The notes below the pieces were generated by a model. It had not been told where the DNA came from. It searched no databases and worked only from the letters and a program-made list of their open reading frames with translations. Below, piece by piece: positions 50,312-59,278 of a stretch of 64,000 bases of DNA. The number at the start of each line of letters is the position of its first letter. Within the stretch, counting starts at the first letter, position 1. The position numbers and the translations under genes were made by a program. The stretch comes from Paenibacillus sp. FSL R10-2734 (lineage in GTDB: Bacteria > Bacillota > Bacilli > Paenibacillales > Paenibacillaceae), in assembly GCF_037963865.1 (NCBI RefSeq), contig NZ_CP150170.1:2914001-2978000 (forward strand), in the 5' to 3' direction.

Positions 50312-51516
50312 ATATTCTAGTTATTAACTCAGGTAGTTCTTCTTTGAAATATCAGCTGTACAATATGGACGATGAATCGGTTTTGGCTAAAGGTTTGGTA
50401 GAACGTATTGGAATGGATTCCTCCATTCTGAATCATAAACCGACTGGTAAAGCAGAAGTGACAGAAGTAAGCGAAATTCTGGAACATAATACAGCGATCC
50501 GTAAAGTCCTTGCTTGTCTTACAGACAAAGAGCATGGTGTGATTGAATCCATTAATGAAATTAACGCTGTAGGTCACCGTGTAGTGCATGGTGGTGAGTT
50601 CTTCAACGCTTCCGCGCTTGTTGACGCTGATGCAAAGACTAAAATTCGTCAATTGATTGACCTTGCACCACTGCATAACCCAGCAGCAATGATGGGGATT
50701 AATGCAACCGAAGTAAATATGCCAGGTGTACCGCAGGTTGTTGTATTCGATACTGCATTCCACCAAACAATGCCTGAAAAAGCTTATATGTACGCTATTC
50801 CTAGAGTGCTGTACAATAAATATAAAGTTCGTCGTTATGGCGCACATGGTACATCACATGACTTCGTAAGCAAGGCTGCTGCGGAGTACTTGGAGCGTCC
50901 GCTGGAAGACCTGAGGATCATTACTTGCCATATCGGTAACGGTGGTAGTGTAACAGCAGTTCAAGGTGGAGTATCCGTGGATACTTCCATGGGTATGACC
51001 CCTCTGGAAGGATTGATGATGGGTACTCGTAGTGGTGATCTCGACCCAGCGATTGTCCCTTATGTAATGAACAAGGAAGAATTGTCCGTAGGCGAAGTTA
51101 ACTCCATGTTGAATAAACATAGTGGTCTCTTAGCAATTTCGGGCGTAAGCAGTGACATGCGTGATATTATTGATGGTATGGAAAAAGGTGAGCCTAATTC
51201 CACGCTAGCTTTTGAAATGTATGAGTACCGCTTGCGCAAGTATATCGGTTCATATACAGCTGCCATGAACGGTGTAGATGCGATCGTATTTACTGCCGGT
51301 GTTGGTGAAAATGCTTCATTACTTCGTGAGAAACTGCTAAATAACCTTACTTTCTTGGGTATTGAGTTGGATGCTGAAGCTAACAAAGTTCGTTCCGGCG
51401 ATCCACGTCGTATCTCTACGGTAGATTCCAAGGTACAAGTGCTAGTAGTTCCGACAAACGAAGAACTTGTCATTGCACGTGATACACACCGTATTGTGCA
51501 AGGAATTAACTGCTAA
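50308..51516 (+). CDS. ackA: Acetate kinase
   Basis: Interconverts acetyl phosphate and acetate with ADP/ATP. The 402-residue protein starts NILVINSGSSSLKYQL and contains GHRVVHGGE, FDTAFHQTMP, HIGNGGS and the adenosine-binding FTAGVGENA. Translation is probably coupled to the dehydrogenase upstream (ATGA). Confidence 0.97.
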   Translation: MNILVINSGSSSLKYQLYNMDDESVLAKGLVERIGMDSSILNHKPTGKAEVTEVSEILEHNTAIRKVLACLTDKEHGVIESINEINAVGHRVVHGGEFFNASALVDADAKTKIRQLIDLAPLHNPAAMMGINATEVNMPGVPQVVVFDTAFHQTMPEKAYMYAIPRVLYNKYKVRRYGAHGTSHDFVSKAAAEYLERPLEDLRIITCHIGNGGSVTAVQGGVSVDTSMGMTPLEGLMMGTRSGDLDPAIVPYVMNKEELSVGEVNSMLNKHSGLLAISGVSSDMRDIIDGMEKGEPNSTLAFEMYEYRLRKYIGSYTAAMNGVDAIVFTAGVGENASLLREKLLNNLTFLGIELDAEANKVRSGDPRRISTVDSKVQVLVVPTNEELVIARDTHRIVQGINC

Positions 51517-51537
51517 ATTAGAGGAGAGATTGAAGGC

Positions 51538-52836
51538 ATGGCTAACAAGAGTGTAATTAAGAACGTGAATGAACATGTTGGAGAGAGTGTTGTTATTGGC
51601 TGTTGGGTAAACAACAAGCGCTCCAGTGGTAAAATTCAGTTCCTGCAGCTTCGCGATGGTACAGGTTATATTCAGGGAGTTGTAGTGAAATCAGAAGTGC
51701 CTGAAGAGGTATGGGATGCAGCTAAGAGCCTCACACAGGAAAGCTCTTTGTATGTGACCGGAATTATTCGCGAGGAACCTCGCAGTCAATCTGGTTTTGA
51801 AATGACTGTAACTGGAATTGAAGTTCTGCATCTTACAGAGAATTATCCGATTACTCCGAAAGAGCATGGCGTAGATTTCTTGATGGATCACCGTCACCTC
51901 TGGCTACGTGCCTCGAAGCAACGGGCTGTTCTGGTAATTCGTGCAGAAATTATTCGTGCAATCCAACAGTTCTTCAACGAGAGTGGATTTACAAAGGTGG
52001 ATCCTCCGATTCTGACGCCAACGTCAGCAGAAGGAACTACTAACTTGTTCCACACTAAGTACTTCGATGAGGACGCCTATTTGACACAAAGTGGACAGTT
52101 GTACATGGAAGCTGCGGCAATGGCACTTGGCCGTGTGTATTCCTTTGGACCAACTTTCCGTGCAGAGAAATCGAAGACTCGTCGCCACTTAATCGAGTTC
52201 TGGATGATCGAGCCAGAAATGGCCTTTACAGATCACGAAGAAAGCTTGAAGGTTCAGGAAGAGTTTATTAGCTTCGTAGTGCAATCCGTATTGAAGAATT
52301 GCCGTGCTGAGCTGGAAGCGGTAGGACGCGATATTTCCAAGCTGGAGAATATCAAAGCACCATTCCCGCGTATTACTTATGACGAGGCGATCAAGTTCTT
52401 AAACGATAAAGGCTTTGAGGATATTGCTTGGGGTGATGATTTCGGTGCACCTCATGAAACAGCTATCGCAGAAGCATACGATAAACCTGTATTTATTACT
52501 CATTACCCTGCTTCTTTCAAAGCGTTCTACATGAAGCCAGATCCAAATCGTCCGGAGGTTGTACTGTGTGCGGATATGATCGCTCCAGAAGGCTATGGAG
52601 AGATTATTGGTGGTTCACAGCGGATCGATGATCCTGCACTGCTTGAAGAGCGTTACAAAGAGCACAATCTTTCGATGGATGCTTACAAATGGTACATGGA
52701 TCTGCGTACTTACGGATCTGTACCTCACTCTGGTTTTGGACTTGGGCTTGAGCGTACTGTAGCTTGGATCTGTGGTCTTGACCATGTACGTGAAACCATT
52801 CCGTTCCCACGTACACTGTATCGTCTCTACCCATAA
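51538..52836 (+). CDS. asnS: Asparaginyl-tRNA synthetase
   Basis: Class IIb synthetase. The 432-residue protein has an OB-fold anticodon domain at 1-105 and the class II motifs: motif 2 GPTFRAEKS...RRHLIEFWMIEPEM and motif 3 GFGLGLERTVAW. AGAGGAGAG lies upstream. The order asnS-dnaD is conserved in Bacilli. Confidence 0.97.
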   Translation: MANKSVIKNVNEHVGESVVIGCWVNNKRSSGKIQFLQLRDGTGYIQGVVVKSEVPEEVWDAAKSLTQESSLYVTGIIREEPRSQSGFEMTVTGIEVLHLTENYPITPKEHGVDFLMDHRHLWLRASKQRAVLVIRAEIIRAIQQFFNESGFTKVDPPILTPTSAEGTTNLFHTKYFDEDAYLTQSGQLYMEAAAMALGRVYSFGPTFRAEKSKTRRHLIEFWMIEPEMAFTDHEESLKVQEEFISFVVQSVLKNCRAELEAVGRDISKLENIKAPFPRITYDEAIKFLNDKGFEDIAWGDDFGAPHETAIAEAYDKPVFITHYPASFKAFYMKPDPNRPEVVLCADMIAPEGYGEIIGGSQRIDDPALLEERYKEHNLSMDAYKWYMDLRTYGSVPHSGFGLGLERTVAWICGLDHVRETIPFPRTLYRLYP

Positions 52837-52862
52837 GTTCTTATATTTGAAGGGGGACGTTC

Positions 52863-53615
52863 ATGGACGGCAAAGGATGGAGTACCTGGGGCGAAGGCGT
52901 CTCCTTCGGTCTGGAGAACGGAATGGCCGTCATACCTTACGCATTACTGAAGTATTACCGGAAGCTGAATTTAAGCGGAAGTGAAGCCATGCTGCTCATA
53001 CATCTGCTTTCTTTCAGGCAGGTGGAAGGGATTGAATTCCCTTCTCTTGAGGAGCTTCAGGTCGTAACAGGCCGTAGCATATCTGTACTAGCAGGAGAAT
53101 TGCAGAAGCTCATGAAGGAAGGTTTTATTAGCATCGATGGCGACAACGATGAGCTAAGAGACATCCATTATGAACGCTACAACTTCTCAGGGTTATACGG
53201 AAAGCTAGGTGCTTATCTAGCGACGGTTGTGCAAGAGCATGAGCAAGATAAGCACGTGGGGACCAATACAACTTCGGCACCGCGGTCTACTTCAGGGGGC
53301 GGATTCGGCGGAAAGCCCCCCTCATCTCCTTCTCAACTTGGAGCTGAAGAGGAAAGCCGAAATCTGTTCAGTATTTTCGAGAAGGAATTCGGGCGTCCGC
53401 TATCTCCAATGGAGTGTGAGACGATATCTAGCTGGGTGGATCAAGACCGGTACCCTGAAGAGCTAATTCTGTTAGCGCTGAAGGAATCTGTATTTGCAGG
53501 TAAGGTTCATTTCCGTTATATCGATCGAATATTGCTGGAATGGGCCCGTAACCGGGTCAAGAACGCTCAGGATGTTAAGAACTATACACAAAAATTCCGC
53601 AATGGTGGAAGATAG
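52863..53615 (+). CDS. dnaD: DnaD replication-initiation protein
   Basis: Primosome component that helps load the helicase at origins. The 250-residue protein has an N-terminal winged helix (about 20-100) and a C-terminal DnaB_2/DnaD domain (FEKEFGRPLSPMECETISSW near 173-192, ending in the YxxRILLEWARNRV helix), joined by a Gly/Ser/Pro-rich linker at about 127-165. GGGGGACG precedes the ATG. Confidence 0.94.
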   Translation: MDGKGWSTWGEGVSFGLENGMAVIPYALLKYYRKLNLSGSEAMLLIHLLSFRQVEGIEFPSLEELQVVTGRSISVLAGELQKLMKEGFISIDGDNDELRDIHYERYNFSGLYGKLGAYLATVVQEHEQDKHVGTNTTSAPRSTSGGGFGGKPPSSPSQLGAEEESRNLFSIFEKEFGRPLSPMECETISSWVDQDRYPEELILLALKESVFAGKVHFRYIDRILLEWARNRVKNAQDVKNYTQKFRNGGR

Positions 53616-53627
53616 ATCGTTCAGGAG

Positions 53628-53677
53628 AGAACCGCATTGCTTTAGCCTCTCGCTAAAGCCAGTGCGGTTCTTTTTTT
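53628..53677 (+). terminator. Terminator after dnaD
   Basis: Long stem: AGAACCGCA and CTTTAGC arms mirrored by GCTAAAG and TGCGGTTCT, five-base loop, seven T. Confidence 0.92.
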
Positions 53678-53774
53678 ACGTAATATAAGGAACGATCAAG
53701 GGTATAAGCAGCACAGTGTAGCTCAAAGATGCTGATGGTTTGACAAAACTGTAACGATTACCGATGAATAAACC

Positions 53775-53948
53775 TGCAAAAGTACATTTTTTAATGATAC
53801 GCTGAGGGCTAAAGCGATAATTCCTGCAAATCTGCAGTTATTCTTACTTCAAATGAAGTCTTCGAGCTATAAGTGAGAATATACCTGTACATTTGCAGTT
53901 TTAGGATTTAATGAAGAGAATATCTGCTCAAAAAACTGTACTCATGCA
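53775..53948. repeat. Palindrome quartet C (TGCA/TGTA-N4-TGCA cores)
   Basis: Four 12-base cores at 53775-53786, 53825-53836, 53886-53897 and 53937-53948, flanked by CC or GTT (CCTGCA...TGCAGTT; the last is inverted). Centre spacing is 50, 61 and 51 bp. Intervening DNA is unrelated. Same geometry as 8017-8193, with a core one base shorter. The remainder of the 450-base gap shows no gene. Confidence 0.78.
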
Positions 53949-54125
53949 GGTTTCATTAGTCCAGCGAAAGGTACGGATGGATAAGAGGGAATAACATTTT
54001 CAAAGTGGGATGTGAGCCGAGGGCTCATGAAAGTTTTTTGGAATCTTTTTTAAAAAAGTGCAGGGGTAGTTGAAATCGAGTGCGTCTATTGCTGTGGGAA
54101 GGAGGGGAGAGTCATTGAAGAAGAG

Positions 54126-54662
54126 GTGTTAATCAAGCGGATTTGCCAAGGAGACGAAGATGCGTTCCGGCAATTTGTAAATACATACAGTCAGCAAATA
54201 TACAAAATTACTTATTCTGTATTACGCGATGTCAAGATGGCCGAAGATGCTGCCCAGGAAGCTTTTTTACAAATGTACAAATCTCTCCCTGACTACCGTT
54301 ATCAAGGTTTGAAATCATGGATTACTCGGATCGCCTTAAATAAGGCAATCGATGCCAAACGTAAACGTGATCGACTTAGAGAACTATCCGTTGACTATGA
54401 GCTTGTACTGAGCCAGACGGCTTCCAACGAGGAGGATGTGTTGTCAGGAGTTGTACGCCGTGATCGAATGGATCGGCTGCTCTGTGAAATCAATAACCTA
54501 CCAGAAACTCATCGTGCAATTATGGTGGCTTATTATCTGGAGCATAAAAAATATGATCAGATTGCTGCAGAGCAGGGGATTTCCCTGAAGACGGTAGAGT
54601 CCAGATTATATAGGGCGAGACAATGGATTCGAAATCATTGGAAGGAGGACGAATGGCTATGA
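54126..54662 (+). CDS. ECF-type RNA polymerase sigma factor
   Basis: A 178-residue sigma-70 family protein: region 2 about 5-70 (AEDAAQEAFLQMYKSL, SWITRIALNKAIDAKRKRD) and region 4 about 118-170 (LPETHRAIMVAYYLEHKKYDQIAAEQ, KTVESRLYRARQW). The start is unclear: GTG 54126 lies 16 bases beyond the strong GGAGGGGAG, while an in-frame ATT at 54114 is ideally spaced and would add MEEE. The downstream gene looks like its anti-sigma factor. Confidence 0.9.
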   Translation: MLIKRICQGDEDAFRQFVNTYSQQIYKITYSVLRDVKMAEDAAQEAFLQMYKSLPDYRYQGLKSWITRIALNKAIDAKRKRDRLRELSVDYELVLSQTASNEEDVLSGVVRRDRMDRLLCEINNLPETHRAIMVAYYLEHKKYDQIAAEQGISLKTVESRLYRARQWIRNHWKEDEWL

Positions 54663-55141
54663 TGAAGCGTGGAGACGATCCAATCCATCGTGAACAAGCA
54701 AATGCTTATATTGAAGGTCAAATGGACGAGGCGATCAGAGAAGAATGGGAACGATTGCTGCTGGAAGATGAAGAAACGTTTAATTCCTACGTGGGAATGC
54801 TGGATGAGCTACAGGAGGATCTGCCTTCATTGGAGAATTCGTCTGCTTTTACAGAAAGAGTTATGGGAGATTGGGCTAAAATGACGGAATCTTCAGCAGC
54901 ATTGGAACAAGTAGCGGTTGAAGAAGGGGGACGAATATATCGCTGGTATGAAAAGACAATCTTTCATTATGCGGTTGCCGCGTCACTTACGCTGTTGATA
55001 ATGTCTTCCGGTATGTTTGATAAGCTGCTAACGGGTCAAATGGAGCTCATTGTCCCTAAAAAAGATAATTCACCATCATTTAGCGAGCAAGTCATACAGG
55101 CCACTAGCGGATGGTTAGATCAGTTAATGGGCAGCAGATAG
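54653..55141 (+). CDS. Probable transmembrane anti-sigma factor
   Basis: A 162-residue protein starting at ATG 54653 after AAGGAGG. An acidic N-terminal half (ANAYIEGQMDEAIREEWERL) is followed by a membrane segment at about 107-126 (YAVAASLTLLIMSSGMF) and an outer tail. No zinc-finger motif. It overlaps the sigma gene, and that arrangement is the main basis for the call. Confidence 0.75.
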   Translation: MAMMKRGDDPIHREQANAYIEGQMDEAIREEWERLLLEDEETFNSYVGMLDELQEDLPSLENSSAFTERVMGDWAKMTESSAALEQVAVEEGGRIYRWYEKTIFHYAVAASLTLLIMSSGMFDKLLTGQMELIVPKKDNSPSFSEQVIQATSGWLDQLMGSR

Positions 55142-55162
55142 TTATGAGAGGAGAAATGAAAC

Positions 55163-56269
55163 ATGCAACAGCAGCGTAGTAGATTAAAAGCTTTTTTTCT
55201 GAATTTGATTCCTGGAGCAGGTCATTATTATATGGGGAAACGCCCACAGGGAATTGTTTATCTTCTGTTAAGCTTTGGCATCTTATTTATGTCATTCTTA
55301 ATAGCAGTGGCTGAAGGTGACGAAGAGTTTCTAGCGATGGGTGCTGTAGGCTTCTTTATCATAGGGACCCTTTCGATGATTCATCTGGTGGTTAAAATGC
55401 TGCAGATGCCTGCGCCTATTTTAGCACCGGATGGAACAAAGCTAGAATACAGTTCTTTTGTGCCCGTTAAAACAGAGGACAATGAGCGTGTACATGTAAT
55501 CTTATTATCGTTCATTCCTGGATTGGGTCATTTTCACATGGGACTGATGCAGCGAGGTTTGTCCTTCCTCATTTCATTTTTCGGTTTCATGACCGTAATG
55601 TTATTCCTGACAGGTATAACGTCAAGTGATGCTTTTTTACTCCTATTTGGTGTATTACCAGTAATCTGGTTATATTGTATGTTTGATGCGGTTCAGTTAA
55701 TCCATCGCAAGCAAGCTGGAGAAGAGCTGCTAGACCGCACTTTATTCGAAGAGATGGAGGCTGGTCGTGAGGAGGGGCGCCGTAGCAAAGTATTGGCAAC
55801 ACTGCTTTCTGCTTTTCCGGGTGCCGGACAAATGTATTTGGGACTGCAAAAAAGAGGATTACAGCTCATGCTACTTTTCTTGGGAAGTATTTATGTCATG
55901 GACTTGCTGCGATTAACTTTGCTTTTCTTCTTGATCCCTGTCATTTGGTTTTACAGTTTGTTCGATGGTTTACAGCTGGTCAGCCGATATGGACGTGAGC
56001 CCTTGCAGGATAAGCCAGTCATCGAAGGATTCATGAATCATCAAGGGTGGCTCGGAGCTGCACTGATGTGTCTAGGGCTGTATTACATTGTAGTGAATGT
56101 CGCAGTTCCCGCACTGGATATTAGATTTCCTGAATGGCGTCTGGGATACAGAGTCAATGAGTACTTCAGGACCATTATCGTATCTGTACTCTTGATCGGC
56201 GGTGGTTTGAAGTTGTTAGTTGGAAATAAGAATAATAAAGGCAGAAAAGGGACGGGTGGTCATTCTTGA
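55163..56269 (+). CDS. Membrane protein with three TM2-like repeats
   Basis: A 368-residue membrane protein. The motif P-G-x-G-x-x-Y/H-x-G occurs three times: NLIPGAGHYYMGKRPQG near 14-30, SFIPGLGHFHMGLMQRG near 116-132 and SAFPGAGQMYLGLQKRG near 215-231. Each begins a unit of about two or three helices, so the protein seems to have arisen by triplication. TM2 domains have no agreed function. It is the third gene of the sigma operon and could sense or respond to the envelope signal. Confidence 0.78.
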   Translation: MQQQRSRLKAFFLNLIPGAGHYYMGKRPQGIVYLLLSFGILFMSFLIAVAEGDEEFLAMGAVGFFIIGTLSMIHLVVKMLQMPAPILAPDGTKLEYSSFVPVKTEDNERVHVILLSFIPGLGHFHMGLMQRGLSFLISFFGFMTVMLFLTGITSSDAFLLLFGVLPVIWLYCMFDAVQLIHRKQAGEELLDRTLFEEMEAGREEGRRSKVLATLLSAFPGAGQMYLGLQKRGLQLMLLFLGSIYVMDLLRLTLLFFLIPVIWFYSLFDGLQLVSRYGREPLQDKPVIEGFMNHQGWLGAALMCLGLYYIVVNVAVPALDIRFPEWRLGYRVNEYFRTIIVSVLLIGGGLKLLVGNKNNKGRKGTGGHS

Positions 56270-56991
56270 ATAATCCAATAGAAGTGCAGCCGGGAGTCAT
56301 TGTTCCAAGTGAGCATCCTGTAACTGAAGAAAAGTCAAGACGCTGGCGTGTAGGGACGTTGTCGATGGGACTGAGTCTTTTATTTCTAGGAGCATTAATT
56401 ATGGTCTCGCAGTGGAGGGGCGCGGAAGTGTTTGAGACGAAGCTTGCTTGGTGGCCGATTATTTTTATCTTACTAGGTTTAGAAATTGTGATATATACTT
56501 TATGGTTTCGTGGAAAAGGAAAAATGTATTATGACGTGCTAAGCGTTCTGTTCGTAGGGTTTATCGCTGTGTGTTGTCTGATTTTTGCGGGATTTAGTTC
56601 CTTAGGATTAACGCAAGAATTCCGTCGTACCGTCTCAGCGGCGGAAGAAAGTTATGCATTACCAGATTGGAAGGGAGCTGTTCCAGAAGGCGTTAGTACC
56701 ATCATTATCCAAGCTGCCGAGCCTTATGGGATTAAAGTTGATCAAACGGGTGGGAGCGAGCTGAATGTATTTGGAAGTTATTTCTCAAATAAAGGGAAGC
56801 TACAAGAAGCTCAAGAGCAACAGCTGCTTCAAACTAAGCATGTTGGGAACACGCTATACATTATCTTAGGGAAAATGCCTAGAGATCTGCTATTTGATAA
56901 CTCCAGGAATGCACTGGACGTGACTGTTGGGGCTCCGGCTAATGTAAAAGTGATCGTTCGAGATACTTATGGGAATGTAGTAAAGAGCTAA
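56266..56991 (+). CDS. Membrane protein, LiaF-like layout
   Basis: A 241-residue protein starting at TTG 56266, overlapping the previous stop, with GGGTGG upstream. Three membrane segments lie at about 31-47, 62-78 and 89-111, followed by an outer beta-rich domain. Similar in layout to LiaF/DUF5668-type envelope proteins, but I cannot assign a family. Last gene of the sigma operon. Confidence 0.7.
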   Translation: MNNPIEVQPGVIVPSEHPVTEEKSRRWRVGTLSMGLSLLFLGALIMVSQWRGAEVFETKLAWWPIIFILLGLEIVIYTLWFRGKGKMYYDVLSVLFVGFIAVCCLIFAGFSSLGLTQEFRRTVSAAEESYALPDWKGAVPEGVSTIIIQAAEPYGIKVDQTGGSELNVFGSYFSNKGKLQEAQEQQLLQTKHVGNTLYIILGKMPRDLLFDNSRNALDVTVGAPANVKVIVRDTYGNVVKS

Positions 56992-57014
56992 TCTCAGCCT
57001 TATTATCAAAATAT

Positions 57015-57063
57015 AAAAAAGATCGCTTCCCATACCCTTATCGGTTAGGAAGCGATCTTTTTT
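57015..57063. terminator. Bidirectional terminator between the sigma operon and proC
   Basis: Perfect 16-bp stem AAAAAAGATCGCTTCC with its complement, 17-base loop; T runs on both strands. Confidence 0.93.
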
Positions 57064-57065
57064 GG

Positions 57066-57935
57066 TTATGGATGCAGCTCTTTCGCAAGAGTAGCTCCCA
57101 TTTCACGGGAACGCTCAGCACATCGATTTACTGCCGAAATGACTGTTTCAAAGAAGTCCCCTTGCTCAAGCACTTCTATCGCAGCTTGTGTGGAGCCATT
57201 CGGGGAAGTAACCTTCTTACGTAGAGCAGCTGGATCCTCACCCGTCTGCTGCACCATTCGGGCAGCGCCTAGAACCGTTTGAACGGTTAGCTGCGTACTT
57301 TGATCAAGCGGCAGTCCACCCCGGATACCAGCAGCGATCATGGCTTCCATCATGTAATAAATGTAAGCAGGTCCACTGCCGGAAATACCCGTCAAGGTTT
57401 CCATGCGTTCTTCATCAATAACTGTTGTAAGTCCAACAGCTTCAAAGATGTTAAGTGCTAGGCGTCGGCCTTTCTCATCGACTTCTTTGGAGAAGGCTAT
57501 GCCGGTGGCACCAAGACCAATTGAACTAGAGGTATTTGGCATAGTACGTACGATAGGTTGCTCTTTGTCGAGCAGACCCTGCATCGTTCGAATAGACAGT
57601 CCAGCGATGACAGAGACAATGATCTGATCTGGAGAAAGAAGTGGGCCGAGTGCTCGTAACGCTTCTGCAGCGTCTTTTGGTTTCATCGCTAGCACGATTA
57701 CTGGTGAGTTCCGTAGATACTCTGTTTTTTGCTCAGGATCATTTGTTCCAATAACGCCATATCGGCTTCTTAGTTCAGCCAGACGTTCACTACTGCTGCG
57801 ATTAAGCATAATAACATTGTCGGATTTCACAATATTGCGGCTAATCATCCCGCGAACGATGGCTTCTGCCATTGAGCCTGCACCATGAAAAACAATATTA
57901 TGATTCATAAGTGGAATGGAAGGTTGCTGACACAT
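57066..57935 (-). CDS. proC: Pyrroline-5-carboxylate reductase
   Basis: Last step of proline synthesis, NAD(P)H-dependent. The 289-residue protein has FHGAGSMAEAIVRG near 16-29, AMKPKD, and the signature GISGSGPAYIYYMMEAM near 186-202. AGGAGG lies ten bases before the ATG. Third gene of proB-proA-proC, reading leftward. Confidence 0.96.
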   Translation of the reverse strand: MCQQPSIPLMNHNIVFHGAGSMAEAIVRGMISRNIVKSDNVIMLNRSSSERLAELRSRYGVIGTNDPEQKTEYLRNSPVIVLAMKPKDAAEALRALGPLLSPDQIIVSVIAGLSIRTMQGLLDKEQPIVRTMPNTSSSIGLGATGIAFSKEVDEKGRRLALNIFEAVGLTTVIDEERMETLTGISGSGPAYIYYMMEAMIAAGIRGGLPLDQSTQLTVQTVLGAARMVQQTGEDPAALRKKVTSPNGSTQAAIEVLEQGDFFETVISAVNRCAERSREMGATLAKELHP

Positions 57936-57992
57936 GGCTAAAGTCCTCCTAAAGGTTGTGTAATTGGAAATAGATAAGTGGATATGTGGATA

Positions 57993-59240
57993 CTAACCCC
58001 GAATTTGACCCGTTCCGTAGATCTTATATTTGGTTGAAGTAAGGGCCGGCAGACCCATCGGACCCCGAGCGTGGAGTTTCTGCGTACTAATGCCAATCTC
58101 TGCACCGAATCCAAATTCAAAGCCATCTGTGAAACGGGTAGAGGCATTGTGATAAACAGCAGCAGCATCAACCTCTTGCAAAAAGCGTGAGGCATTATTC
58201 TGATCTTCTGTTACGATACATTCTGAATGCTTTGTACCATACTGGGCAATATGCAGTAAGGCTTCGTCCAAATCACTAACGATTTTGATGTTCAGGATAT
58301 AATCGTTATATTCTGTAGCATAGTCCTCTAGAGTTGCAGGTAATGCCCATGGAACGAGGGATACCGTTTCTTGACAGCCTCGTAATTCTACTTTAGCATC
58401 ACGGAAGGCTTCGGCTAAAGAAAGCAGATGTTCACTTGCGTATGCCTTATGAATAAGTAAAGTTTCCATGGCGTTACAGACAGAAGGGCGCTGTGCTTTG
58501 GCATTTATGCTAATATTTTGAGCCATTTCAGGCAACGCGCTTGCGTCGAGATAAGTATGGCAGATGCCGGCTCCCGTTTCAATTACAGGAACAGTTGCGT
58601 TAAGCACCACATTTTGAATAAGAGAACTACCTCCACGTGGGATAATCACATCCAGGAGTCCGTTCAGCTTTAGCATTTCGTCTACAGAGGAACGATTGGG
58701 ATCTTCAATCAGCTGTAGCGCGTTCTGTGGCATAGAAGTTCCTGCGAGAGCACTGTGTAGAACCTCGACAATTTTACGGTTGGAGGACAGCGCAGAGGAA
58801 CCACCACGCAGTACAACGGCGTTGCCAGTCTTGAGACATAGTCCAGCAGCATCTACTGTCACATTTGGACGCGCTTCGTAGATGATACCGATCACACCAA
58901 GCGGAACACGGAGCTTCTGGATGTTGAGACCATTCGGGCGTTCAATGCTTTCTAGCGTATCACCGATAGGGTCTGGTAATACGGCAATTTGTTGAAGTCC
59001 TTCGGCAATGCTGTTGATTCGGTCCACATCTAATGCAAGTCGGTCGAGCATGGACTCAGGTGTGCCAGAAAGACGTCCTCGTTCAAGATCCTCTGTATTA
59101 GCGGCGATAATCGCTGGGGCTTCGCGGCGAAGTGCATCGGCCATAACGAGCAGTGCTTCATTTTTTTGGCCTGTTGTTAAGTTAGCTAATACTGCTGTGG
59201 TTTCTTTGGCTAATTTTGCTTTATTAATAACTTCACTCAT
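57993..59240 (-). CDS. proA: Gamma-glutamyl phosphate reductase
   Basis: Second proline enzyme, reducing glutamyl phosphate to the semialdehyde. The 415-residue aldehyde-dehydrogenase-like protein has VIYEARPNVTVDAAGLCLKTGN near 117-138, the ETGAGICHTYLD segment with the catalytic Cys, and HARGPMGLPALTS at the end. GGGAGGAA before the ATG. Confidence 0.97.
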   Translation of the reverse strand: MSEVINKAKLAKETTAVLANLTTGQKNEALLVMADALRREAPAIIAANTEDLERGRLSGTPESMLDRLALDVDRINSIAEGLQQIAVLPDPIGDTLESIERPNGLNIQKLRVPLGVIGIIYEARPNVTVDAAGLCLKTGNAVVLRGGSSALSSNRKIVEVLHSALAGTSMPQNALQLIEDPNRSSVDEMLKLNGLLDVIIPRGGSSLIQNVVLNATVPVIETGAGICHTYLDASALPEMAQNISINAKAQRPSVCNAMETLLIHKAYASEHLLSLAEAFRDAKVELRGCQETVSLVPWALPATLEDYATEYNDYILNIKIVSDLDEALLHIAQYGTKHSECIVTEDQNNASRFLQEVDAAAVYHNASTRFTDGFEFGFGAEIGISTQKLHARGPMGLPALTSTKYKIYGTGQIRG

Positions 59241-59278
59241 GACGATTCCTCCCTAAATTTTTGTATGGAAAAGATCTT

